From: Candidatus Limivivens merdigallinarum
GTDB lineage: Bacteria > Bacillota > Clostridia > Lachnospirales > Lachnospiraceae
Length of the DNA: 50,727 nt
NCBI GenBank assembly: GCA_018713105.1
Contig: DVFT01000028.1
Span: 1 to 50,727 of the forward strand
Direction of reading: 5' to 3'
Under the pieces are notes generated by a model that had not been told where the DNA came from, did no database searches, and worked only from the letters and a program-made list of their open reading frames with translations. Numbering within the stretch: the stretch's first letter is position 1; every line of letters starts with the position of its first letter. Below are positions 42,846 through 49,824 of this stretch, piece by piece. Made by a program: the position numbers and the translations under genes.

Positions 42846-43742
42846 ATGAAAAGAGCTGGATGTGGCAAAGGCGTCGGAAAGGAGCGGAGGTTTTTTCGCG
42901 ATGTCAAAGTCTTTTTAGGGCGCCGGGTGCCATTTCACAGAAGGGAACGGGCTGACCAAGAACCGCTGGCACAGTGGAAAAAAGGGAGCCTCACTGTGGA
43001 AACCGCCTGCATTCTTCCGCTATTTCTGTGGACAGCTCTTTTTGCCCTGTATCTGACGGCAGCAGTATCCATGGAGACCCATTTGGTGATGGGGCTCCAT
43101 GATACAGGAAGGAATCTTGCGGTGCTGAAATATGCCCGGGATAACGGGGAGGATGCAGGAATGGTGGAGGGAAGCTTAAGCGCCGCCTATGCCAAAAGCT
43201 CCGTCTTGAAGAAAGCCGCCATTCGGGGAAATCCCCTCTATGCTTCCACAAACTTTTCTATGATGGGATCGGACTTCCGAAGTGCCGAGATTATCGATAT
43301 CCGTCTTACGGCTAAGATCAAAATGCCCATCCCCTTGTTTCATCTGAAAACCTGGAAGCTGTCAGAACGGGCAAGGATGCGGGCATGGACCGGCAGCGTT
43401 TATGGAGAAGGAGCAGGAACAGATGGGGAAGGGGACGAGCAGGGGGAGATGGTCTATGTGACGGCTACCGGTACGGTATACCACAGAGACAGGAATTGTA
43501 CCCATATCAAACTGTCCATCCAGGAGGTGGGCAAAGACTCTGTGGAAAAACTGAGAAACCGGGGAGGAGCAAAATATTATCCCTGCAGCTGTTACAAAAG
43601 TCATCCGTCCTCCAGCGTCTATATCACCCGGGATGGAACGAGATATCATTCCAGCGTTTCCTGCAGCAGTCTAAAACGGACCGTGAAAAAGGTGGCACTG
43701 TCGGACGCCGGACAGTTGAAACCTTGTTCTAAATGTGGATAA
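42846..43742 (+). CDS. TadE-like pseudopilin with two C-terminal Cys/His repeats
   Basis: 298 residues from ATG 42846 (AAAAGGAGG upstream). A basic N-terminus of about 45 residues precedes KKGSLTVETACILPLFLWTALFALYL, a TadE-type processing site and helix with Glu at +5. The C-terminal 90 residues hold two related units: VYVTATGTVYHRDRNCTHIK...YYPCSCY and VYITRDGTRYHSSVSCSSLK...LKPCSKCG. Each has Tyr-His, a Cys and a final CxxC-like pair, as in small zinc-binding or disulfide modules found on secreted nucleases and surface proteins. This tail on a pseudopilin suggests a tip or adhesive role (inference). Confidence 0.82.
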   Translation: MKRAGCGKGVGKERRFFRDVKVFLGRRVPFHRRERADQEPLAQWKKGSLTVETACILPLFLWTALFALYLTAAVSMETHLVMGLHDTGRNLAVLKYARDNGEDAGMVEGSLSAAYAKSSVLKKAAIRGNPLYASTNFSMMGSDFRSAEIIDIRLTAKIKMPIPLFHLKTWKLSERARMRAWTGSVYGEGAGTDGEGDEQGEMVYVTATGTVYHRDRNCTHIKLSIQEVGKDSVEKLRNRGGAKYYPCSCYKSHPSSSVYITRDGTRYHSSVSCSSLKRTVKKVALSDAGQLKPCSKCG

Positions 43743-43765
43743 CAATCGGAAATGGAGGAAGGCTT

Positions 43766-44197
43766 ATGAAAGTATCCTATCTGGTATGGCTGATTCTATT
43801 GGCGGTTATCAGCTGGCAGGATATCCGGGAGAAGCAGATTCCGGTTCCTATGCTGGTACTCACCGGATGTGCAGGGACGGGAATCCAGTTTTTTGAAAAT
43901 TCAGTAAGCTTGGGCTCCTGGTTTGGCGGCGTGTTTCTGGGAACCTTTATGCTGGGAGTCGCATTTATCACAGGGGAAGCGGTGGGCTATGGGGACGGCT
44001 GGCTGATCCTGGTAATGGGAATGTCCCTGGGATTTGCGGGCAGCCTGGCATCCATGCTGATGGCGTTTGGGGCTTCGGCATTGTTTGGCGGCTGCCTGCT
44101 GGCATTTAAAAAGGTAAAGCGTGATTACCGAATTCCATTTGCACCGTTCTTGTTTTTCGGTTCCGCGATCTACTGTCTGATGGGAGGGATACGTTGA
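43766..44197 (+). CDS. A24 family prepilin peptidase-like protein (copy 2)
   Basis: 143 residues from ATG 43766, preceded by GGAGGAAGG. Hydrophobic throughout. Catalytic aspartates are present: WQDIREKQIPV (about residue 18) and GYGDGWLIL (about 74-77). This is a second leader peptidase in the same cluster as the one at 36200; the two are only distantly alike. It may serve the TadE-like substrates encoded on either side. Confidence 0.85.
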   Translation: MKVSYLVWLILLAVISWQDIREKQIPVPMLVLTGCAGTGIQFFENSVSLGSWFGGVFLGTFMLGVAFITGEAVGYGDGWLILVMGMSLGFAGSLASMLMAFGASALFGGCLLAFKKVKRDYRIPFAPFLFFGSAIYCLMGGIR

Positions 44198-44198
44198 A

Positions 44199-44540
44199 AT
44201 GAAAGGCAGCTATACGGTGGAAGCCTCCCTTTTGATGATCCTGTTGGTTCCTTTGCTGACCGGGATCATCTATTTGGGATTTTCGGTACACAATCAGGCA
44301 TGGGCGTATGGAAAGGCATGCGAGGAGACGTTTGAAGAGGCATCTCTTCTCTCGGAAAAGCCCCAGGAAACGATTACGAAGACCGTGACCAAAACCATGG
44401 AGGTTCCCCAAATTGCGCTTAAGTTTTTGAAAATTCAGGAAACAGCAGAGGAATCCTTTACTTTGGAAAATAAGAATCCTGCCAAGACCGTTTTCAGGAT
44501 TCACAGCCTGAAGAAGCTGATAGGAGGTAACACGTCATGA
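44199..44540 (+). CDS. Small TadE-like pseudopilin
   Basis: 113 residues. MKGSYTVEASLLMILLVPLLTGIIYLGF: very short leader ending Gly-Ser, then a pilin-type helix with Glu near +4/+5, as in TadE proteins. Remainder is a small soluble domain. Starts 1 nt after the preceding stop; overlaps the next gene by 4 nt (ATGA). Probably a minor pilus subunit. Confidence 0.82.
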   Translation: MKGSYTVEASLLMILLVPLLTGIIYLGFSVHNQAWAYGKACEETFEEASLLSEKPQETITKTVTKTMEVPQIALKFLKIQETAEESFTLENKNPAKTVFRIHSLKKLIGGNTS

Positions 44541-46105
44541 ATCCATCTTACAAGAGGGACAAGGAACATAATTATATGATTTTAGAGGCGGTAGGGACGC
44601 CAAACGGCAGCGAATACCAGATCCGAATGCTGCTTTTAAACTCTATGAAACATATCCTTCCCTGCAAGATGCGGAAAATAGACGGGGTTGCCGGATTTTA
44701 TTATGATATCACAGGCAAACAGCCTATCAGCCGTGTGTTTGAAAAGAAGCTGATGGGACAAAAAGACATCGAGAACCTGCTTTTGGGTTTCGAAAAAGCC
44801 ATGGACGAGGCAAAGAGATATCTGCTGGACGTGGAACAGTTTTTGACGGGACCGGATTACATTTATCTGGATCAGGAGACCGGGGAAGCTTATTTCTGTT
44901 ATCTGCCGTTTTACGATGGAAACCTGGGTGAAGATTTCCGCAAAGTGACGGAGTATATTCTAAAGAGACTGGATCACAGTGAAGAGGCAGCGGTTCTGTT
45001 GGGGTATGATATTTACAGCCAGTCTTTGGACGGTGACTTCAGTATCGGTCGGCTTCTTAAGAATGTGAGAAAACGAGGCGCCGGAAGAGAGACAGATCAC
45101 CCGAAAGATACAGAGGCGGATACAGGAACAGAGAGGGGCTTCTCTGACAATCATTCAGCATGGGAGACGGAAGAGCCGGAGATTGCGGAAGAGGAGGAAT
45201 CCCCGGAGAAAATGGACTCTGGGGAAGATGCATGTCAGCAGAGCGTATCAAAGCAAAGAAAATTATCGGATCGGGCGGAAGAAACCGACCGCAGTGTGCA
45301 TAATGAGTTCCGAGGGGCATACGGGGATAGACAGAGTTCTTTTTGTAAGGTTACAGGGGAGGAATCGAATAAAAATAGAAAGAACGGCAGAAAAATGAGT
45401 GGCGGCGACAGCCGGAAAAACGGTAAAAAAGGAAGCCGGCGAGGAAACCGAAGAAACGCAAACCGAAACAAGGAGAAACAGGAAAAGACCTCCCAAAAGC
45501 GAGAACATCCTTTCTTTCAGAAAAAAACGCTGTGTCTGTGCGGCGGAATCCTTGGCATCTTGGCAGTTTCCTATGCAGCTATGCTCATCGGAGACCTGAA
45601 TCTGACACAGACGGGAGGGATTCTCTTTCTCATGGGCAGCCTCTTTATCTATTTCACTTCTGTATTTAAACGGAAGCCGAAGGAGGTCAAGACAAAGATT
45701 CCCGAGTTTTTGGAGGATTTGGAGGAAAAGGAGTGGGATCAAGAGGTATGGGAGCAGAAGGATCAGGGGGAAGAAACGGTGCTTTTGTGGGACGACACTC
45801 AGTCTGGATTTCCTGTGCTGGTGAGCATGGCTCCGGATAAAAGGGAAAACATAGTGCTGGATAAAGATAGCATGGTCATAGGCAAAGCCGCAGGGCAGGC
45901 GGACATTGTGATCGATCTTTCTGTGATCAGCCGGGCACATGCCAGGATCGAGAAGCGTGAGAAGGATTATTACGTGACAGATCTGGATTCCAGAAACGGT
46001 ACTTTTCTGGATGGTCAGCGATTAGAACCTGGAGAAGCTTACAAACTGTCAGACGGAATGAACATTGCTTTTTCTACAGCTCTTTACTATATCAAGCTAT
46101 TGTAA
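44537..46105 (+). CDS. DUF6382 and FHA domain membrane protein
   Basis: 522 residues. N-terminal DUF6382 domain (about 1-180: HNYMILEA...GFYYDITGKQPISRVFEKK...YLDQETGEAYFCYLPFY). A long low-complexity linker rich in Asp, Glu, Lys and Arg (about 180-325), two hydrophobic helices near 332-375, then a C-terminal FHA domain (about 430-522) with IGKAAGQADIVIDLSVISRAHARI and DLDSRNGTFLDG, which binds phosphothreonine. It is the last gene of the Tad cluster; FHA proteins often scaffold secretion systems under Ser/Thr kinase control. No kinase gene is in the window. Confidence 0.88.
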   Translation: MNPSYKRDKEHNYMILEAVGTPNGSEYQIRMLLLNSMKHILPCKMRKIDGVAGFYYDITGKQPISRVFEKKLMGQKDIENLLLGFEKAMDEAKRYLLDVEQFLTGPDYIYLDQETGEAYFCYLPFYDGNLGEDFRKVTEYILKRLDHSEEAAVLLGYDIYSQSLDGDFSIGRLLKNVRKRGAGRETDHPKDTEADTGTERGFSDNHSAWETEEPEIAEEEESPEKMDSGEDACQQSVSKQRKLSDRAEETDRSVHNEFRGAYGDRQSSFCKVTGEESNKNRKNGRKMSGGDSRKNGKKGSRRGNRRNANRNKEKQEKTSQKREHPFFQKKTLCLCGGILGILAVSYAAMLIGDLNLTQTGGILFLMGSLFIYFTSVFKRKPKEVKTKIPEFLEDLEEKEWDQEVWEQKDQGEETVLLWDDTQSGFPVLVSMAPDKRENIVLDKDSMVIGKAAGQADIVIDLSVISRAHARIEKREKDYYVTDLDSRNGTFLDGQRLEPGEAYKLSDGMNIAFSTALYYIKLL

Positions 46106-46178
46106 GAAGTAGTGGTTGAAAAAAGTGAAAATTTGAGATACTATTTTGATAAATACAGTTTATGCGGAGATAGTGAAG

Positions 46179-46817
46179 ATGGAAGAGCTGAAAGATTTTG
46201 TAAAATCCAGGGAAAAAGTAAATTTATGTATGGTATTGCTCAATATTCTGGTATTTGTGGTACTGGAATTTTTGGGAAATACGGAGGATCCTGGGTTTAT
46301 GCTGGGGCATGGGGCGTCCTTTGTTCCGCTGATCGTGGAAAGGGGGGAATATTACAGGCTCTTTACCAGCATGTTTCTGCATTTCGGCATAGAACATCTC
46401 TTTAACAATATGCTGGTCTTAATTTTTCTGGGGGATATGCTGGAAAAGCTGGCGGGAAAGTGGCGCTACCTTTTGATCTATCTGTTGGGAGGATTGGGAG
46501 GAAATCTCCTGTCACTGGCGATGGAGCTGCGGTCCGGTGAGTTCGCAGTCTCTGCCGGAGCGTCGGGAGCAATCTTTGCTGTCATTGGAGCTCTGGTTTT
46601 TCTGGTCGTCCGGCACAGGGGAAGGATTCCAGGCGTCAGTGGAAGACGTCTTCTGCTGATGGCAGCCTTGTCACTCTTTCAGGGATTTTTCAGTACGGGT
46701 GTCGATGCAATGGCTCATCTGGGAGGATTCCTGTCAGGTTTTGTGCTGGCGTTGGTATTGATCGGAAGGCGCAGGCTAAAGCAGGTTCCGGCAGGATTTG
46801 AAGATAGGATGATCTGA
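46179..46817 (+). CDS. Rhomboid family intramembrane serine protease
   Basis: 212 residues from ATG 46179 (GGAGAT 8 nt upstream); an in-frame TTG at 46146 lacks an RBS. Six membrane helices. Catalytic Ser129 in SAGASGAIFA (GxSG) and His180 in DAMAHLGGFLSGF; HFGIEHLFNNM in helix 2 supplies the oxyanion-hole His/Asn. Cleaves membrane-spanning substrates; substrates unknown, though the nearby single-span surface proteins are candidates by context only. Its last 103 bp overlap the 3' end of the convergent histidine kinase gene. Confidence 0.92.
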   Translation: MEELKDFVKSREKVNLCMVLLNILVFVVLEFLGNTEDPGFMLGHGASFVPLIVERGEYYRLFTSMFLHFGIEHLFNNMLVLIFLGDMLEKLAGKWRYLLIYLLGGLGGNLLSLAMELRSGEFAVSAGASGAIFAVIGALVFLVVRHRGRIPGVSGRRLLLMAALSLFQGFFSTGVDAMAHLGGFLSGFVLALVLIGRRRLKQVPAGFEDRMI

Positions 46818-47425
46818 CCGTGGTGGGCTTCAATGATTCTTTTCACAATGGCGAGCCCAAGACCTGTTCCATTCTTCTTATGGGTAATGAAAGGAGTAAA
46901 CAGATCGGGAAGATATTCCTTGGGGATTTCACTTCCGTTATTTTGGATATCGATTTTGACCTGCCCGTCTGAGACGGAGCAGGAAAGCTTTACCTGGGAA
47001 GCGTCTGTTTCAAAGGCATTTCGGAGAACATTTGTGATGGCTTGGCGAAGCTTGGTGGCATCTGCCACGATGGTCGGAAGATCCAAAGGGACCGTACTGT
47101 AAAAGGCAATTTCCTGGTTGGGAGACAGAGCCTTTGCCTGGGACGTGACAGCATGAAGAAACTCCGTCAGATTTACATCCGCCAGACAAAGCTTATCGCT
47201 GTTATTGAACCCCGAAAATTCATCCAGCAGGCGGCGCAAGTAAGCCATATCTTCTCTCATTTCCTTCCAAAAGGCAAAGGAAGTGACTTCAGGGTGCTCA
47301 GATTCAATGATCTGCATGGAGCTGTTGATCAGAGTGACGGGATTTCTGATTTCATGGGAAATCCGGGAAAGCTCCAGACGATGATTTTCCTGCATTTTTT
47401 GAATAAAAGTATCTTGACTGTTCAT
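46715..47425 (-). CDS. Soluble sensor-type histidine kinase without an input domain
   Basis: 236 residues from ATG 47425, which has GGAGGAGG upstream; an ATG at 47473 has none. H-box RISHEIRNPVTLI with phospho-acceptor His near residue 25, N-box AITNVLRNA, G1-like IQNNG (Asn for the usual Asp), F-box DLFTPFITHKKNG and G2 GTGLGLAIVKRI. There is no transmembrane or PAS domain, so it must sense in the cytoplasm or act with a partner. No response regulator gene is adjacent. The C-terminal tail of about 30 residues is encoded opposite the rhomboid 3' end. Confidence 0.88.
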   Translation of the reverse strand: MNSQDTFIQKMQENHRLELSRISHEIRNPVTLINSSMQIIESEHPEVTSFAFWKEMREDMAYLRRLLDEFSGFNNSDKLCLADVNLTEFLHAVTSQAKALSPNQEIAFYSTVPLDLPTIVADATKLRQAITNVLRNAFETDASQVKLSCSVSDGQVKIDIQNNGSEIPKEYLPDLFTPFITHKKNGTGLGLAIVKRIIEAHHGQIILSSNPAGTCFSLRLPINTNASTKPDRNPPR

Positions 47426-47483
47426 ACAAATTCCTCCTCCACACAGTCTAGCATCGAATCCTGGAATTGGCAATCAGATTTTA

Positions 47484-47512
47484 TTGACAGAAATTTACAA
47501 AAGATTTACCAT
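47484..47512 (+). promoter_or_regulatory. Promoter of the HIT gene
   Basis: TTGACA (47484-47489), 17-nt spacer, TACCAT (47507-47512); leader about 48 nt with AAGAGG before the ATG. Confidence 0.6.
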
Positions 47513-47565
47513 GTACCTACAGGATTCGACAACCTGAATTTTAGAAAGAAAAGAGGTATTCGGTT

Positions 47566-47976
47566 ATGCACGATGAGAACTGTATTTTTTGTAAAATCGC
47601 CAACGGAGAAATATCAGCAGCGACTTTATACGAGGACGAGAATTTCAGGGTGATTCTGGATTTAGGACCGGCATCAAAGGGACATGCCCTGGTTCTTCCG
47701 AAACAGCATTATGCGAACGTCTATGAAATGCCGGAGGATCTGATCGGAAAGGCTTACATAGTGGCAAAGAAAATGGCAGAAAAAATGACGGACGCGCTGG
47801 GATGCGACGGTTTTAATATCCTGCAGAACAATGGGGTGACGGCGGGACAGACGGTGTTCCATTTTCACATTCATTTGATCCCGCGCTATGAAGGAGATAG
47901 TGTGGGTCTGCATTGGCAGGCAGGAAAGCTGACAGATGAGGAAAAGGAAGAAATACTGAAAAAGATAGTAGGCTAA
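47566..47976 (+). CDS. HIT family nucleotide hydrolase/transferase
   Basis: 136 residues. Histidine triad HFHIHLIP at residues 99-106 (His99, His101, His103), N-terminal CIFCKIANGEI with two Cys of the zinc site common in Hint-like proteins. Such enzymes hydrolyse AMP-lysine-type phosphoramidates or dinucleotide polyphosphates. ATG 47566 with AAGAGG upstream. The sigma factor gene starts 44 nt after the stop. Confidence 0.93.
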   Translation: MHDENCIFCKIANGEISAATLYEDENFRVILDLGPASKGHALVLPKQHYANVYEMPEDLIGKAYIVAKKMAEKMTDALGCDGFNILQNNGVTAGQTVFHFHIHLIPRYEGDSVGLHWQAGKLTDEEKEEILKKIVG

Positions 47977-48020
47977 TATTTCACATCCGAAGAGCAATAA
48001 TTAAGGAGTGAAGAGTAAAA

Positions 48021-48545
48021 ATGACAAAGGAAGAGAGATTTACAGAATATTACACAAACTTGTCCACAGTGGTTTATCGCTACAGCTTGGCTCGGGCTGG
48101 TGATCCTGAGCTGGCGAAGGATGCCACTCAGCACGCATTTAGTGAATTCTTCAGGTTCATGGATAAGGTGCCTGATGATATCGTGAAGGCATGGCTGTTT
48201 CTTTGCAGCAAGAATAAGATCATCGATGAATGCAGGAAAGAAGCAACCAGGCAAAAGGTTATGTCTAAGACCTACAGAAGGGAAACGCACATTGTTTCAG
48301 AGGACAATACGGAGGCACTGATCGACCGCATGATGCAGGAACAGCTGTCTACCCGTATTCTGTGTGATCTGAGGGAGAAAAATGAGAGCTGGTACAGGAT
48401 TGTGGTAGCTGTCAGTGTGATGGAAATGTCTCACGATGAGGCGGCAGAGTATTTAGGCATATCTAAGCAGGTGCTCTGCGCGAAGCTCTATCGCGCCAGA
48501 CAGTATCTCTGGAAATCTTTCGGGAAGGACTACACGGAAATTTAG
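48021..48545 (+). CDS. ECF-like RNA polymerase sigma factor
   Basis: 174 residues. Region 2: TVVYRYSLARAGDPELAKDATQHAFSEFFRFMDK...AWLFLCSKNKIIDECRKE; region 4: ESWYRIVVAVSVMEMSHDEAAEYLGISKQVLCAKLYRARQYLWK. No regions 1 or 3, as in ECF or sigma-70-like Lachnospiraceae factors. RBS AAGGAGTG. A membrane protein with a large cytosolic N-terminus (49825) lies beyond the inverted murG and could be its anti-sigma partner (inference). Ends in a nested inverted repeat shared with murG. Confidence 0.88.
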   Translation: MTKEERFTEYYTNLSTVVYRYSLARAGDPELAKDATQHAFSEFFRFMDKVPDDIVKAWLFLCSKNKIIDECRKEATRQKVMSKTYRRETHIVSEDNTEALIDRMMQEQLSTRILCDLREKNESWYRIVVAVSVMEMSHDEAAEYLGISKQVLCAKLYRARQYLWKSFGKDYTEI

Positions 48546-48630
48546 TGTATGCCAGGATCCACATTTCGCAGAATGACTGCCGGAAGCTCCAGCTGTCATT
48601 CTGCTGAAAGGGAAGGAAAACCGTACACTA
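48543..48630. terminator. Nested inverted repeat between convergent sigma factor and murG genes
   Basis: Inner stem GCAGAATGAC (48568-48577) with GTCATTCTGC (48595-48604), extended by TTTC/GAAA around a bulge. Outer arms TAGTGTA (48543-48549) and TACACTA (48624-48630) contain the TAG stops of the two genes. Likely a bidirectional terminator, though a long T-tract is missing. Confidence 0.6.
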
Positions 48631-49695
48631 GGATTTTGATACTTCATCCAGGATCTGGATGATTGTGGGAATGGCATCCCTCTGTTCGCTTTTCTCCATG
48701 GCTGCAATGTATTTATCCCGATTGTTGTAGATTTTCTGTATCATGGGAAGGAGAATGGAGGGTGCCAGATTCTCTTCACTTAAAACCTCACTGAAGCCCT
48801 GGTGTTCAAAGGATTCTGCATTAAGAATCTGGTCGCCGCGGCTTGCATTGGCGGATAAAGGAATCAGAAGATTGGGCTTTCTGAGGGCAAGAAGCTCACA
48901 GATTGCGTTTGCGCCGGCTCTGGACACACAGATGTCCGCCATAGCAAACAAATCCGCCAATTCCTCTTTGATATATTCAAATTGTACATAGCCTTCCAGA
49001 TAATTGAGCGTGGGATCTACTTTTCCCGCACCGCACAGATGAACCACTTGGAAGGTTTTTAAAAGCTCAGGGAGAATCCCCCTGATCGCATCGTTGACAA
49101 TGACAGAACCTTGGCTTCCTCCAATTACCATAAGCACCGGTTTATTGGCAGTGAAGCCGCAGAATTTTAAGGCATTCAGCTTATTTCCCTTCAACAGCTC
49201 CTGGCGGATGGGGGAGCCGGTCAGTACAGCCTGCCCTTCGGGCAGATGCTCCAAAGTTTCGGGAAAATTGCAGCACACTTTTGTTGCAGCAGGAAGGGAA
49301 AGCTTGTTAGCCAATCCTGGAGTCATATCTGATTCGTGGATGACCACAGGGATATGGCGGTGCTTTGCAGCCAGAACCACTGGAACAGCGACGAAACCGC
49401 CTTTCGAAAATACAACATCCGGTTTTAATTTTTTCATCAGCGCCCGTGCCTGGGTATAACCTTTTACAACACGGAATGGATCACTGAAATTTTTGACATC
49501 AAAATAACGGCGGAGCTTTCCAGATGCGATCCCGTAATAAGGGATGTTCAGATCTTCGATCAGCTTCCGCTCAATACCGTTATAGGAACCAATATAGCTA
49601 ATTTCATATCCTTTTTCCTTCAGAGAAGGGATTAAGGCGATATTCGGTGTGACATGTCCGGCAGTACCGCCGCCGGTAAGAACGATTCGTTTCAT
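48628..49695 (-). CDS. murG: UDP-N-acetylglucosamine--undecaprenyl-PP-MurNAc-pentapeptide GlcNAc transferase
   Basis: 355 residues, normal for MurG (GT28 family). N-terminal VLTGGGTAGHVTPNIALIP is the first glycine-rich loop; KPDVVFSKGGFVAVPVVLAA and HESDMTPGLANKL bind lipid I; LMVIGGSQGS and the SRAGANAICELLALRKPNLLIPLSANASRGDQ segment bind UDP-GlcNAc. It makes lipid II at the inner face of the membrane. It stands outside a division/cell-wall cluster. RBS GGAGGAATAGC. Confidence 0.96.
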   Translation of the reverse strand: MKRIVLTGGGTAGHVTPNIALIPSLKEKGYEISYIGSYNGIERKLIEDLNIPYYGIASGKLRRYFDVKNFSDPFRVVKGYTQARALMKKLKPDVVFSKGGFVAVPVVLAAKHRHIPVVIHESDMTPGLANKLSLPAATKVCCNFPETLEHLPEGQAVLTGSPIRQELLKGNKLNALKFCGFTANKPVLMVIGGSQGSVIVNDAIRGILPELLKTFQVVHLCGAGKVDPTLNYLEGYVQFEYIKEELADLFAMADICVSRAGANAICELLALRKPNLLIPLSANASRGDQILNAESFEHQGFSEVLSEENLAPSILLPMIQKIYNNRDKYIAAMEKSEQRDAIPTIIQILDEVSKS

Positions 49696-49744
49696 GCTAT
49701 TCCTCCAAATGGTTATTTAATCGACAGCACCAGAGGGGCTTTTT

Positions 49745-49796
49745 GTATCATGGTAATGTCTTATACATTGCTGTATCGTATAGTTACATCTTATAC
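49745..49796. repeat. Pair of operator-like repeats upstream of murG
   Basis: Two similar units, 49745-49766 (GTATCATGG...TCTTATAC) and 49773-49796 (GTATCGTAT...TCTTATAC), each beginning GTATC and ending TCTTATAC, and each a loose palindrome (GTAT..ATAC). They lie between divergent murG and the last gene, where a repressor or activator could bind. An 11-A run follows at 49800-49810. Confidence 0.5.
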
Positions 49797-49824
49797 TGTA
49801 AAAAAAAAAAGTCAAGAAGGGAAC

